Source: Tubulanus polymorphus (Eukaryota; Nemertea; Palaeonemertea; Tubulaniformes; Tubulanidae). From it: 64,000 nucleotides of DNA. The position numbers and the translations under genes are program-made. The stretch spans positions 4,337,631 to 4,401,630 of the forward strand of contig NC_134033.1 of NCBI RefSeq assembly GCF_964204645.1, written 5' to 3'. The notes beneath the pieces were generated by a model that had not been told where the DNA came from, made no database searches, and worked only from the letters and a program-made list of their open reading frames with translations. Below are positions 14,670 through 24,644 of this stretch, one piece after another (the first letter of the stretch is position 1; the number at the start of each line of letters is the position of its first letter).

Positions 14670-15453
14670 GTTAACATTCTCCACGATCAGTTTAACTCTA
14701 AATACGGCGAATAGATTTTAATCCAATTAATGTTGGGCGTTTCCGAGTGAGTCAGAGAGAGCGGTAGAGAGGATGAGTCAGACTACACGGCGCTCACTAA
14801 AAATTAAATTCGATAATCTACGAAACCGAGTAATGATTAACGAGATTAAAAATCTTATTCGATATTCAGTGCCTAGTCAGTTCTATATCTATATATCTAC
14901 ATACAATTTTAAAATGTCTTTCGTCCAGTGGTAAGCCGACAACGCTACTGCGGCAAGCGAGGATTCAGAGATAATCCTCCAGGTGTCGCTAGTGGCACTG
15001 GGTTACCGCACTGCAAATTTATTTTTCACAAGAGACCCGCGCATGCGCAGCAATAAACACCACGACTATTTTATGATCCCAATTTTGATGGTCGATAGAA
15101 AATGGCGGCTTTTTTGATAGTATTTATTCTTTCTAAGGGCATAAGATTCACACTAAGGTCCAAAGGGTCAGAGTTAGGTTAGGGTTAGAGTAGGCTTAGG
15201 TTTAGGATTAGCGTTTTAACGGGAAAAATGATAGGTAAAAATGTAATAAATGTAAGTATAGTTAAAAGTTGCTTAGCCTTCACTCGAGCTTGTGTGTTCG
15301 AATCCAATTTTCAAAATATCAATTTCCAATTTTCCAAGAGGATGAAACATACTGAAAAACTGATAAAGATAATAATTATCTAAGAAATGTTTTATTATGT
15401 TAATGTGATGATATCTTAACTGCCGAAAAGTGAACTATCTGCAATAAACGACT

Positions 15454-15663
15454 TTACACTTGCTCATTCTTACCAGTAAGATCTGGGCGTATTGTAGATT
15501 CGTAATCATCTTTGAAATAAAGAACAACGCCACCGCCCATTACATCATTCGAGCGGCTTTTGGAAATACTATTGTAGCCAGGTAGTTTATTAAGATTATT
15601 GTTATGGGCATTATCATTACTCCAAGTCTCAGTAAGTGCTATGATAGAAAAATCGGATTTCAT
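15454..15663 (-). mobile_element. Non-LTR retrotransposon endonuclease fragment (second copy)
   Basis: Duplicate of the fragment at 7655-7864, with the same LTETWS and GGGVVLYFKD motifs and only a handful of substitutions. It differs at SIIALTETW (SIKGLTETW in the other copy), the form closer to the usual endonuclease consensus. It is a passenger of the segmental duplication, not an independent insertion. Confidence 0.7.
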
Positions 15664-16671
15664 ACAATTGATGTAGTCAGTGAAAGAATCAAAATTTTTG
15701 TTGCAACTTCGAATAATAAAAGTGCAAATTGAAAATTGACTTTTATCGAATTCAAAGTTATTTTCATCATACTGACAATTAGAAAATCATTTCTGAAAAT
15801 AATGCAGTTCAGCTACCTGGATTTTTATGCGCGCTTTGAAAAACTGACCACCAATTTTCAAATTCCATCAATGGACCAAAGAAACGTGATACAGGACAAA
15901 AGTGCTCTAACAAAATGGCGGCTATAGTAACTGTACGTTTTTTGAACCTTGTTATCACGAGTTCGTATCCCTTGTGAATGAGAAGTCGAGAGAAGCGGGA
16001 GGTCCTGGTACTGAAATAAATACCACAGACAAATTACTTATAAAATACGAATTGACATCTACTTGAAGACGACAACTAACAGCATTTAATTTCTAACTGT
16101 TTAATGGATCTGCAGTAAAAAAACATGTTTATCACTATTCCTGTGTTTGAATTGATGATTAAGAGTTCATTAGAATGAGGGATTTTACCTGCATACAAAG
16201 CCTGTATTAGTTAGTCTCGGACTAGTCAGACTCGCAGTTGATATAAGTCGACTGTTCTCTAATTTCTGTAGTCTAACAGCTATCCGATACCCGGTATTAG
16301 GTGTTGTAACCGTTGCAACAGTTTATCAAAGCCAGATGGCTATAGTGCGCGTGGTTGCCACCGAGATCCCGTGTGAACTCGCGTATCATAATCGTTAACG
16401 CGTTTATAATTTTTGTTTTTAACTAGTTTAAGACTGTGCCTGTTCTCTCGTTTGTATATTTTTGTACTTTTTATAGTAACATTTTGACAGTTTGTAACAT
16501 TCTCAACAGATTGAGTAATCATAATTAGTTCCCAGCCTGATTTTGTATAAAAGCCGTAACAAATTTCCTGTAAAATCATTTCATCTTTGTAAGCCTGATG
16601 GTGCACGTCTCTCCGCTAAATAAATCGCTATAGTCTGAAGAAAGGCCTTGCAGTAGGTCATTTCATGACAA

Positions 16672-16750
16672 AGGGACAGGACGACGACTTTGCCTCGCTT
16701 TGCTGCTTCAAGGGACAGGACGACGACTCTGCCTCGCTTTTGCCGCTTCA
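16672..16750 (+). repeat. Two-copy 39-40-bp direct repeat
   Basis: AGGGACAGGACGACGACT followed by a TGCCTCGCTTTGCTGCTTCA-like tail occurs twice back to back, with a few differences. It would read KGQDDD(F/S)ASL in one frame, but that frame closes at about 16803. Confidence 0.7.
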
Positions 16751-17372
16751 ACCAGGGAACGCTGTTGACTCTGCCCGACTCGCTAATTTTGCCTCTGCCC
16801 GGTGACCCGCCTGGCTTTGCTTCTACCTTGACGACCCGCCTGGCTTCTGCTTCAGCCCGGCCTCTGCTTTGCTTCTGTCCGAGAACGAATACAGTCCTCC
16901 TCGCTCAATGGCTTCCTCACTCCCCATCGACTGTCAGTGGAGTGAGCCCGAAACCCCGTGGTGTTGGACCGAGAACTCTCCAAACATTAGGAGTTAGACC
17001 AGTAATTGTGTCATGTGTAAGGACTCCTGCAGTTTCCTGATTAGTCCTAGTGTTTTCTGATATCTTACGATAAACGACTTGATACTGAACGCTGACAGTA
17101 CCCCGTCTTGAATCTTCTACAGAACCCGACTAAGCTCTCCAACTAACTATTACACTGTTATCTGTCAGCGCAGACCTTGTTAATTGAGAAAACAACTTCA
17201 ATTCTGAAAAAGAAATCGATGTTAATTTCAGGTGAATCAAACAAAATAAAGGGTAAGGATCTTTTACTTTGGGTTTTTTTGACTTGGTATCATTTTCGAT
17301 TCATATTGGTTACTATATTCAGGGAATAGGGAGTGAGATTCTTAGGAATCTATGATTCAGTGTAATATATAC

Positions 17373-17981
17373 CTGACTCGCACCACTTTCCGATGTAATT
17401 CTGTGAACAGCCAGATTCACAGATACCACTCAAATAGTTACAACTTTCACTGTTGTAACATCTACATTCAATCATACATCCAAATGAGTTCGATCCCTTA
17501 CTACAATCACCGGGTGCTAAACAGAAATTCAAATTTGATACGAAAAGTAAATATGAATCATTTGATCTTTCGGAAATATATTCTCATTACAAGTCACTGA
17601 ATATTGTTATGAATCGATCTAATTTTAACAATGATATAATCCATAAATGAATGGGTGCTTAAAACAAAATTTTGGTAATATAGGGAGACTTCATTTCATT
17701 TCGAAATTTTTCGTTCGGGGGTAAATGCTATATACAAGTCACGGAATATTTTCGAGAAAAGCAAAATTCATTGCCATACTCTTAATAGTTTACACATATA
17801 TATAGTCATGTAAAACTTACCGATATATTTGAACCCGATATCTTCTATTTCTGCCAGTACGAGATACTCTCGCCTACCCCTGTTCTTGTGTTGAACGGTG
17901 ACGTATTGTCCAACTACAGGACCTGGGCTGCATACGAATGTTTTATGTTTACCACAGAGAGGGGCCCTGGTAAGCACATTT
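17373..17981 (-). pseudogene. Fucolectin (FTP) domain + EGF-like exons, partial gene
   Basis: Two minus-strand exons fit together. The first, 17981-17821, has acceptor ..CTAACCAG and donor GTAAGT. It encodes the end of a fucolectin/tachylectin-4/pentraxin-like domain: FVCSPGPVVGQYVTVQ, then REYLVLAEIEDIGFKYI, matching the usual C-terminal 'GRYV..Q....LTLCEVEVYG' pattern. The second, 17516-17373, is 144 nt with phase-1 borders at both ends. It encodes an EGF-like module (GDCSKGSNSFGC, CRCYN, CESGCSQNYIGKWC). The phase-1 junction joins cleanly as YIAPGDC. FTP followed by EGF modules is a known invertebrate lectin-receptor layout. I cannot find the first half of the FTP domain before receptor fragment C begins at ~18238, nor more EGF exons downstream. 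It is therefore a fragment, or its other exons are unrecognised. Confidence 0.6.
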
Positions 17982-18237
17982 CTGGTTAGAAATAAATATA
18001 TTCGGGTTATTTCCGACTCGAATTTCCAAATTGCGCGCGCGTTTTTCTGAGAAAAATTAAGAAGCTTTGAAATATGACAGTTTATTCCATGAAAAGAGAA
18101 AATTAATGCACGAAATCAGGGAAGTTGAAGATTGCTTTGTGTGCAAAACAATTTTGTTCAAATTCTTTTGACGAAGAAATATAAAAATGAATTCATTGTT
18201 TTCGACAGGCGCACGGCCCCTAGAAATTTCCAATCAG

Positions 18238-20059
18238 TACTGTCAAATGCTTATCGTCTTATTGTATCCCGGTGAGATCGGTTTGTGATGGACAGCCCGA
18301 TTGCCCTGATTCAGAAGATGAATTAAACTGCGAAGAGCTTTCGTGTCCAGGAATGTTTAAATGCGGCGATGAAAAACGATGTATTCCTCAGTCAGAAGTT
18401 TGTGACGGTGTCGTCAACTGCCGATACAACTCCGATGATGAATCTTTTTGTAACAACACGTGTCCAAACCGTTGCAAATGCCAAGGTCATTCTGTAGATT
18501 GTGAAGACGCTAATTTGTTTGATATGACTGGCATTTTTGCGGCGACCACTCGAGTCTTACTACTGTCCAACAATCGGATTCTATTCAACATTTCGACCTT
18601 CTCCTATTTCGTCTATCTTCGTATTCTTGATATTTTCCGTAATAATTTGCCCGACCTTGTCTCCAACGCGTTTGATCCTCTTCATAATCTAAACACATTA
18701 GATTTGTCCTTTAACCACATCGCATCATTACCCGCCCATATATTCACTGGTTTGTTTCGTCTGAAAGAATTGATTTTTATTGGAAATCCGCTGAGGTATT
18801 TGGAAGCCGGTTGTTTTAAAGGTCTAAGGTCTTTAAATGTTCTTGACCTTCGCCAACTTTCTCTTACAGCGCTTGGTGATAATATTTTTGAAGGTCTAAC
18901 GGCTTTACAGTCGTTGAATATCAGCAGCAACCAAATCAAATATATTTCGAACCACGCTTTTTCTGGATTATTCTCTCTCAACGTCCTGGACATAACGAAC
19001 AACTCTGACATGATAAATGTAGGAAAGACGGTTATGAATAATCTTACTGCATTGAACTCCCTCGCATCAGACGCATACAAATTTTGCTGTATGGTACCAA
19101 ACATCGAGAAGTGCTCCCCGAAAGCCGATCAGTTTTCATCGTGTTTTGATTTAATGGCTAATACTGTTTTGAGGGCTATTATTTGGGTTATCGCGACTTT
19201 CAGCTTTATCGCCAATGCTCTGGTCGTTGCAATGCGAGTAAATCGCTTCTCATCGACTGAATCTCATAGAAAATCATCCGATATCCTGATAATTCAAATT
19301 GCAGTGTGTGATTTCCTGATGGCAGTTTATTTGTTTTTGATTGCGGGGGTGGATTATGTTTATAAAGGAGTCTATTTTCTTAATTCGCAATCCTGGACAC
19401 GTAGTTCATTATGCCGTCTCGCCGGAATTCTGGCGACTCTATCGTGCGAGGGTTCTTTAACTTTCCTCTTGATTCTTACACGCCTGAGATATTCTAATAT
19501 AGTTCATCCACTTTCTGGAAACCGAACTGCATCTCCAAAACATGTCTTCTGTATCTGTTGTCTTTGTTCGATCATTCTAGGCTCAATTGCTGTCCTACCA
19601 CTATCGCGGTTCTCTTATTTTGGAAACAATTTCTATGGCACTACTGGCGTTTGTCTTCCTATGAACTTACTTTCAATTGACGTCAATGCCTGGCAATATT
19701 CATTTACCATTTTCGCCGTGCTTAATTCCATATTACTGTCTACGATAATGGTGACATATGCGCAGATGTATGTAATTGTATCCGGAAGCAGGTCGGGCTC
19801 GGGTAGAGCCGATCCTACCGAACTGGTTTTAGCTCGAAGGAGTTTGGTGATAAACCTTTGTAATTTATGTTGTTGGCTACCGATAATAATCGTTCAGTTT
19901 TGCGCCGTATTTTCGGTCGAGATACCGAACCAGGTGGCCGCTTGGCTGGCCGTTCTATTCTTACCGATCAACTCGTCTCTGAATCCGCTTCTTTATACAA
20001 TACTGACGATCGATATGAAATCAATTAGAACGAGATATAAACGTCAACAAAAGAAGTAG
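18238..20059 (+). pseudogene. GRL101-like receptor, copy C, 5'-truncated
   Basis: The frame is open from after a stop at 18221-18223 to the stop at 20057-20059. Homology to the other copies starts inside an LDLa module (TVKCLSSYCIP) and runs through one more LDLa, LRR-NT, LRRs, the CC hinge and all seven membrane segments (CWLP, NPLLY, tail RYKRQQKK). CUB, lectin and most LDLa modules are missing, and no signal peptide precedes the frame. A possible acceptor (TTTCCAATCAG) at 18227-18237 could splice it to an upstream exon, but none is found. TM3 has LRY at the DRY position. Nucleotide similarity to other copies is highest over TM5-TM7. The tail groups it with copy D. It is most simply a truncated duplicate; the intact ORF of about 600 codons leaves open expression as a short receptor or chimera. 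Confidence 0.75.
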
Positions 20060-21731
20060 ATTAAGAACACTTCAGTAGCAATAAAGGAGCTTTTAAACGA
20101 ATCTTCTTAGTGTTCATGGTTGCGCACCAAACTCTAGTAATGAATCTAAAGAACAAATGACAGATATTAACGACGACCTTTGGGCCCATGGTCCATTCAG
20201 TTTTGTTTTTCATCACTTCTTTATCTAAACAATTCATATGAAATAGTGTTCTTCGTAGCTATTAGATTCATTGTAGATTGTTTGTTAAATGCAAGAGTAT
20301 TTACTTAAGGTGTGGATTTAAGGTGCTCGGTGAGGTCTTTACTGACCAGTGTAATTTAGATAGACGATTACATAGATGACGACTTATTAATCTATGAATG
20401 TATTCACTGATGTAGTGTGAGCGTGTGTGTAAGAGTGATTGGTTTGATTTTTCTTTTAGGGCGGCACGGCTCCGATAGACCTAATCTATTAATCTATGAA
20501 TGTATTCACCGATGTAGTGCGTGTTGCGTGCGTGCGTGCGTGCATGCATGCGTGCATGAGTGTATCAAAAACTGGTATGCACTTGGGTAATATGATCGCT
20601 ACCGATGAGACAGACTCTCAACGACCCACGCGATGTGTGATTTAAACAGAATAGTAGATTTATTTCTCTCACAATCTAATCATGTTAACCCCTTTATCAG
20701 ATTTAATTTCGAAAGTTGACTGTATTCGAGTATATTGGGGTGTTGCTCGCTATACAGGTATATAGTTTATGACTATTTTTCCTAGTTTTATTCCGGTCAC
20801 GATACAGTTGGATTGACAGATACTTCCGTTTGATCACGCTTAATCAGTTATCAGAAAAGAACACTAACTCTCCATCTATCCACTTATTCTGGAAAATGAA
20901 CAATTTGAAATTTGTTTTTTAATGGCTCACAGAATTGAGTCAAAACCTCCCTTAGTTTTTCTTCTTACTATCGATGTGTTTATCAACTAACAGTATGAAG
21001 AGTTAGCCTATAGATAATGCTTTGATACGATCCTCAGGAAATGACAGAAATCGTTTTTCTATATCAACCACTTTTGTGGGTAGGTGCCGAATGGATGCTC
21101 CATCTTTTAGTTTTATGTAGGACCCAGTTTCGTTAACTGAATTTATGGTTTAATCGCTTTCAATGCGGAAAAAAATTCAAACTCAACCGCGATTTAAAGT
21201 TAAAACTTTTTCATAAATATTTTGCCGTTTTCGTATAAGCAAGTAAATTCCTTTAGGTAAGCGATGTTGTTATTCAGCCATATGAACTGTTCAAACCCGT
21301 CAGTTTTACGGTACCGAGTATCCATTGTATTACGTACGCTTAATGCGGGTATCAGTTTGTATCCATGGAACCACATCGCTTCAAGCGATCACGATTGAAA
21401 GGCTGCTGATTGAATGCAACTTATGTCTGGTGCAGTTAATTTTTTCCGGGGTGAACTCGGTTCAAAAATATATTAGATTTTAAATTTTAGAAATATAACA
21501 GATTCGAAGTTCTAAATTCTAACATTCATTTGTTCATTGTTTTGATGATAGCAATAAGCACCTGCCCCTGCCCCTGCCCCTGCCCTTGCCCCTGCCCCTG
21601 CCCCTGCCTCTGCGCCTGCTCCTGCCCCTGCCCCTGCCCCTGCCCCTGCCCCTCTCCCTGCCCCTGCCCCTGCCCCTCTCCCTGCCCCTGCCCCTGCCCC
21701 TGCCCCTGCCCCTGCCCCTGCCCCTGCCCCT

Positions 21732-21763
<32 letters not shown>

Positions 21764-22150
21764 CTCTGCCTCCTCTCCCTTTCCCTCTCCAATAATAAAT
21801 ATGACAGCTAGTGATAAACATCACGGTTAGACACATCGTTTCATAGCGATGTATAAATATTACAAGAATTTTCGTCTCGCATCCAAATATGTGTAAAATC
21901 TAATGGTTTTAGTCTCAGACAATAGAGCGGGTTACAACAAATACATGTAGTTTGTAAGATCTAATATTCAAAGTCAAGTTGTTTATATACCGATAAAACG
22001 TAAGACTCTTCTTTACTCTTTGAAATAAACAATTCGAACACAATAATTAGAATCATTACATCCAATGATGCCAGTCAAATTTCTATGGTTTAGCTTAAAT
22101 TCAAACGCAAATCGCTGGTCACATTTGATCCGAGTTCAGATTGAGTCTAC
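20060..22150. repeat. 3' spacer of copy C, paralogous to 30862-33240
   Basis: Starting directly after the stop codon (TTAAGAACACTTCA), this region matches the spacer after copy D for about 2 kb. It includes blocks near 20570-20700, 20990-21450 and the hexanucleotide tract at 21559-21779. A TGCG/TGCA microsatellite at ~20518-20562 interrupts it. No gene is seen. It shows C and D were duplicated together with downstream DNA. Confidence 0.75.
21559..21779. repeat. (CCCCTG)n hexanucleotide tract
   Basis: About 220 bp of CCCCTG with CCTCTG and CCTCTC variants, ending in a run of (TGCCTC). It creates long spurious frames of Pro-Cys, Pro-Leu, Gly-Gln and Arg-Gly repeats on both strands. None is a gene. 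A shorter paralogous tract lies at 32723-32884. Confidence 0.95.
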
Positions 22151-22255
22151 TGTATCCGAGTGTTGCTATTACGAGGGTCCATTTGTTTAAAACTAAGATC
22201 AAACCAAACCTAACCTCAGTCTCCTAAAGAGAAACAATTCAAAATCTCTACTCAC

Positions 22256-22937
22256 CGGTTTAAATCAGCAGTTTTTCGATTATCTTTTCTTTGAAGAAAT
22301 TTCAGCTCACAGGAGTTATCTATCAGATCAGGTTGTTTTAGTCAGCACACACTTGATGCAATCAGGTCCTGATGAAGTGATGAAGGTCTGGAATCTGGAA
22401 ACTGTATTTGTCGGTTTAGTCAACACGCATTGACAGCAATCAGATCCTGCACAGGAAGATCTTCTCTGAAAAAGCAACAAAGTGTTTAATTAAACTTGAA
22501 TCAGCTTGAATCCGACCTAAGTTAAGTTTGACATTTAGATTTGAAGTTAAATTGTCTGCTCACCAAATCATGAGTGGAACTTCATGGATTATTTCGATCA
22601 GTTATCGTTTCCTTGGGAGATGTGACGCCAAAACTACAGCACTAATATCTGTCCGGCCTTGTTGGTTTAGTCAGCAAACATTGACAGCAATCAGATCCTG
22701 AGAGAAGTAGAGCTTATCTGAAAAACAGTACTGATCTCAATGATAATTTTTAATTCGCCTCGATACATGCACATTGTAATCTGTTATAGCCAGTATTAAA
22801 AACCTACAAATCTACTCACCACCAATTTCTGTGTGGAGCATCATGGATTATCTCAAAAATGTCTGGAGTTCACAGCGTCGGTTTAGTCAGCCTTGTGGTA
22901 TTGGCAGCAATCAGGTCCTGAGTGAGGAATGGCTGAT
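22256..22937 (-). other. Three related exon-like modules (22465-22256, 22717-22564, 22937-22820)
   Basis: On the minus strand three modules each begin after a TTTTCAG acceptor and end at a GTGAG donor (GTGAGTAGA, GTGAGCAGA, GTGAGTAGA). Each carries a core like TCAGGATCTGATTGCTGTCA followed by TGACTAAACC, and ATAATCCATGA-type sequence before the donor in two of them. Module 1 contains the core twice (22333-22370, 22411-22449). In one frame the core reads SGSDCCQC(V/L)LTKPT in modules 1 and 2; module 3 is diverged there (SGPDCCQY) and closes soon after. Module 1 stays open for about 60 codons. All frames of modules 2 and 3 contain stops, so this may be a spliced non-coding RNA, alternative terminal exons of a small cysteine peptide, or decayed duplicates. 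No upstream exon was recognised. Confidence 0.4.
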
Positions 22938-24025
22938 CTGAAAAACAACAATTTCATATTTCAGTTCTGACTGAAAGAATCAATGTTTAAGTTTAGGTTG
23001 GATGCCTGAGTGAGATCCCAGAGGCAGGGAGTCAACTAGACTAATTTATACACGAGATGTGAACTGTCGAAAGCATCCCTCGGCAACTTCCCAAATAAGT
23101 CTTTAAATTAGTGGAAAAAAACTTATAGATCTCCCTTTTCACTAACCAAACCTCACGTAAGGACTGGACATATATGCGCGTGTATAGTGAGTTCAACGTG
23201 TTTTAAGAATTAATCCTATGAACTGGTTCAATTCAAATCGAAACGTATTCATTGATTTCAAAGACCGAGGACAATAGCAGGACACAATATGAACTGAGTT
23301 TGTCATAATGCGGTTCAATGGACACGAGAACCACTGGCTAGATAATACCGGACTGACCCCGTTAATATTTTATCTTCAGAAACCTAATTAATATATGAAG
23401 TAGATATAATATCAGATATTCTCTAACAGTCCTCGTTAAAATGATAGTTCTATGCAGTAATTTAAATCCTTTCAAAATCGAATTGAAAGAAAAATCAGTT
23501 TGCAACCCAATTTATCAATCACATTTCAATTATTGAATTGTCACTCGAATTTTCACAGGAATCAAGCACGAATCTTAGAACTATTTGCAATTGATTATCA
23601 CCTAGAATAAATTAAGATGATATCATCATAGGAAATATGCAATAAATTCAATTTATCAAATCTTCATTGTCTGTAATATAAATAACATTTTCATTGTCTA
23701 TAACTCGAATCGTCACTGAAATTAAACACGTATCTTATCATAAACAAATAAAATTAAGACGATATCATCATAGTAAATATGCAATAAATTCAATTAATCA
23801 AATGTCCATTGTCTGAAACTCGAATTTCTTAGAACTATCGCAGCAGCAGCAGCAGCTAGCGTATATATCTAAATATCGTCAGCAGCAGCAGCGGCAGCGG
23901 CAGCGGCAGCGGCAGCGGCAGCAGCAGCAGCAGCAGCAGCACAGTTATTTTCATTTATTGATTCAAATCATCAAGAGTGATGAATAGAGGCTGCTTTAAC
24001 ATATCTCTCAATTCTAAATATCGTA
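22938..24025. other. Intergenic, with CAG/CGG microsatellite
   Basis: No gene seen. Two ~60-bp direct repeats lie at about 23590-23660 and 23735-23800 (GATATCATCATAG, AAATATGCAATAAATTCAAT). A CAG/CGGCAG trinucleotide tract lies at ~23837-23942, interrupted by GCGTATATATCTAAATATCG, which recurs at ~24021. Confidence 0.6.
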
Positions 24026-24159
24026 TATATCTAAATATCGTCAACCCGTTTTCTAAAAGTCCGATGATAACACCGAAATACGTTATCGGTATTTGCTGCA
24101 TTTATTGGCTCGTTATAAGCACAGTTTCTATTCTACCACTGTCATCGTCGTCTTACTTG
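24026..24159 (+). pseudogene. Receptor TM4 fragment upstream of copy D
   Basis: About 134 bp match the region around the fourth membrane segment of copies D and E (IVNPFSKSP, YVIGICC, WLVISTVSILPLSSSSY). Homology ends abruptly before the next loop (YFGDNFYG in the others). The sequence after it, TTGGTTGGTGTTGG, is shared with the fragment upstream of copy E, so the fragment was part of the unit duplicated to make D and E. Confidence 0.75.
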
Positions 24160-24644
24160 GTTGGTGTTGGTTCTCCGTGTCAGCACCGAACAAGTCCTCA
24201 CCCGCCACAATCAGATATCGATGCGCTTCACTTAGCTTCAACTCAGTTATTATATTGACTGTACAGAGACGCAGAATATTTTGAGGTAAAGATAGAAAAT
24301 GTCATAGAATATTATCACAAACTGAACGCAGTTCGGGAGCGACAGTAAATATTTTTAGAGAAATAATTGCACATGATTATAAACACGATATATTAAAACA
24401 CGTCTAAATTTAGAAACCGCGGTAATTACAGCGAAACCGAGAACAGATGAAAGTTTTACAAATACGAGACTGGCGCCAGTTTGATGGGCGGATTTTTTTA
24501 CAAAATAATTGGACTCTGGATCAATTCGTCAACTTCTGCCATTTGCGAATTCGTCATTACTTTGCAGCGACTCTTATGAGAAATGTCGCGCAAACTTGGA
24601 AATAGTGAGAAACGGTTTGTTTTGAAGCGTGAATTGTGTTCAAT

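Larger units (their letters stand above)
14670..17372. other. Boundary region between minus-strand and plus-strand receptor arms
   Basis: Bases 14670-15955 duplicate the A-B spacer. From ~15960 the sequence is unique in the window. It includes an LTR-like patch: TATAAAAG at ~16548 and AATAAA at ~16619. A 39-40-bp direct repeat lies at 16672-16710 and 16711-16750 (GGACAGGACGACGACT...). A GC-richer tract with a 116-codon open frame (16690-17040) has no recognisable domain, and I do not call it a gene. Confidence 0.5.

Noticed and set aside
16690-17040. 116-codon Pro/Leu/Arg-rich frame
   Set aside because: GC-richer low-complexity tract beginning in a tandem repeat; no domain and no support for transcription.
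21526-21836. Long Pro-Cys, Pro-Leu, Gly-Gln and Arg-Gly reading frames (also 32697-32919)
   Set aside because: All are readings of a CCCCTG hexanucleotide repeat in different frames; no start context, splice sites or non-repeat sequence.
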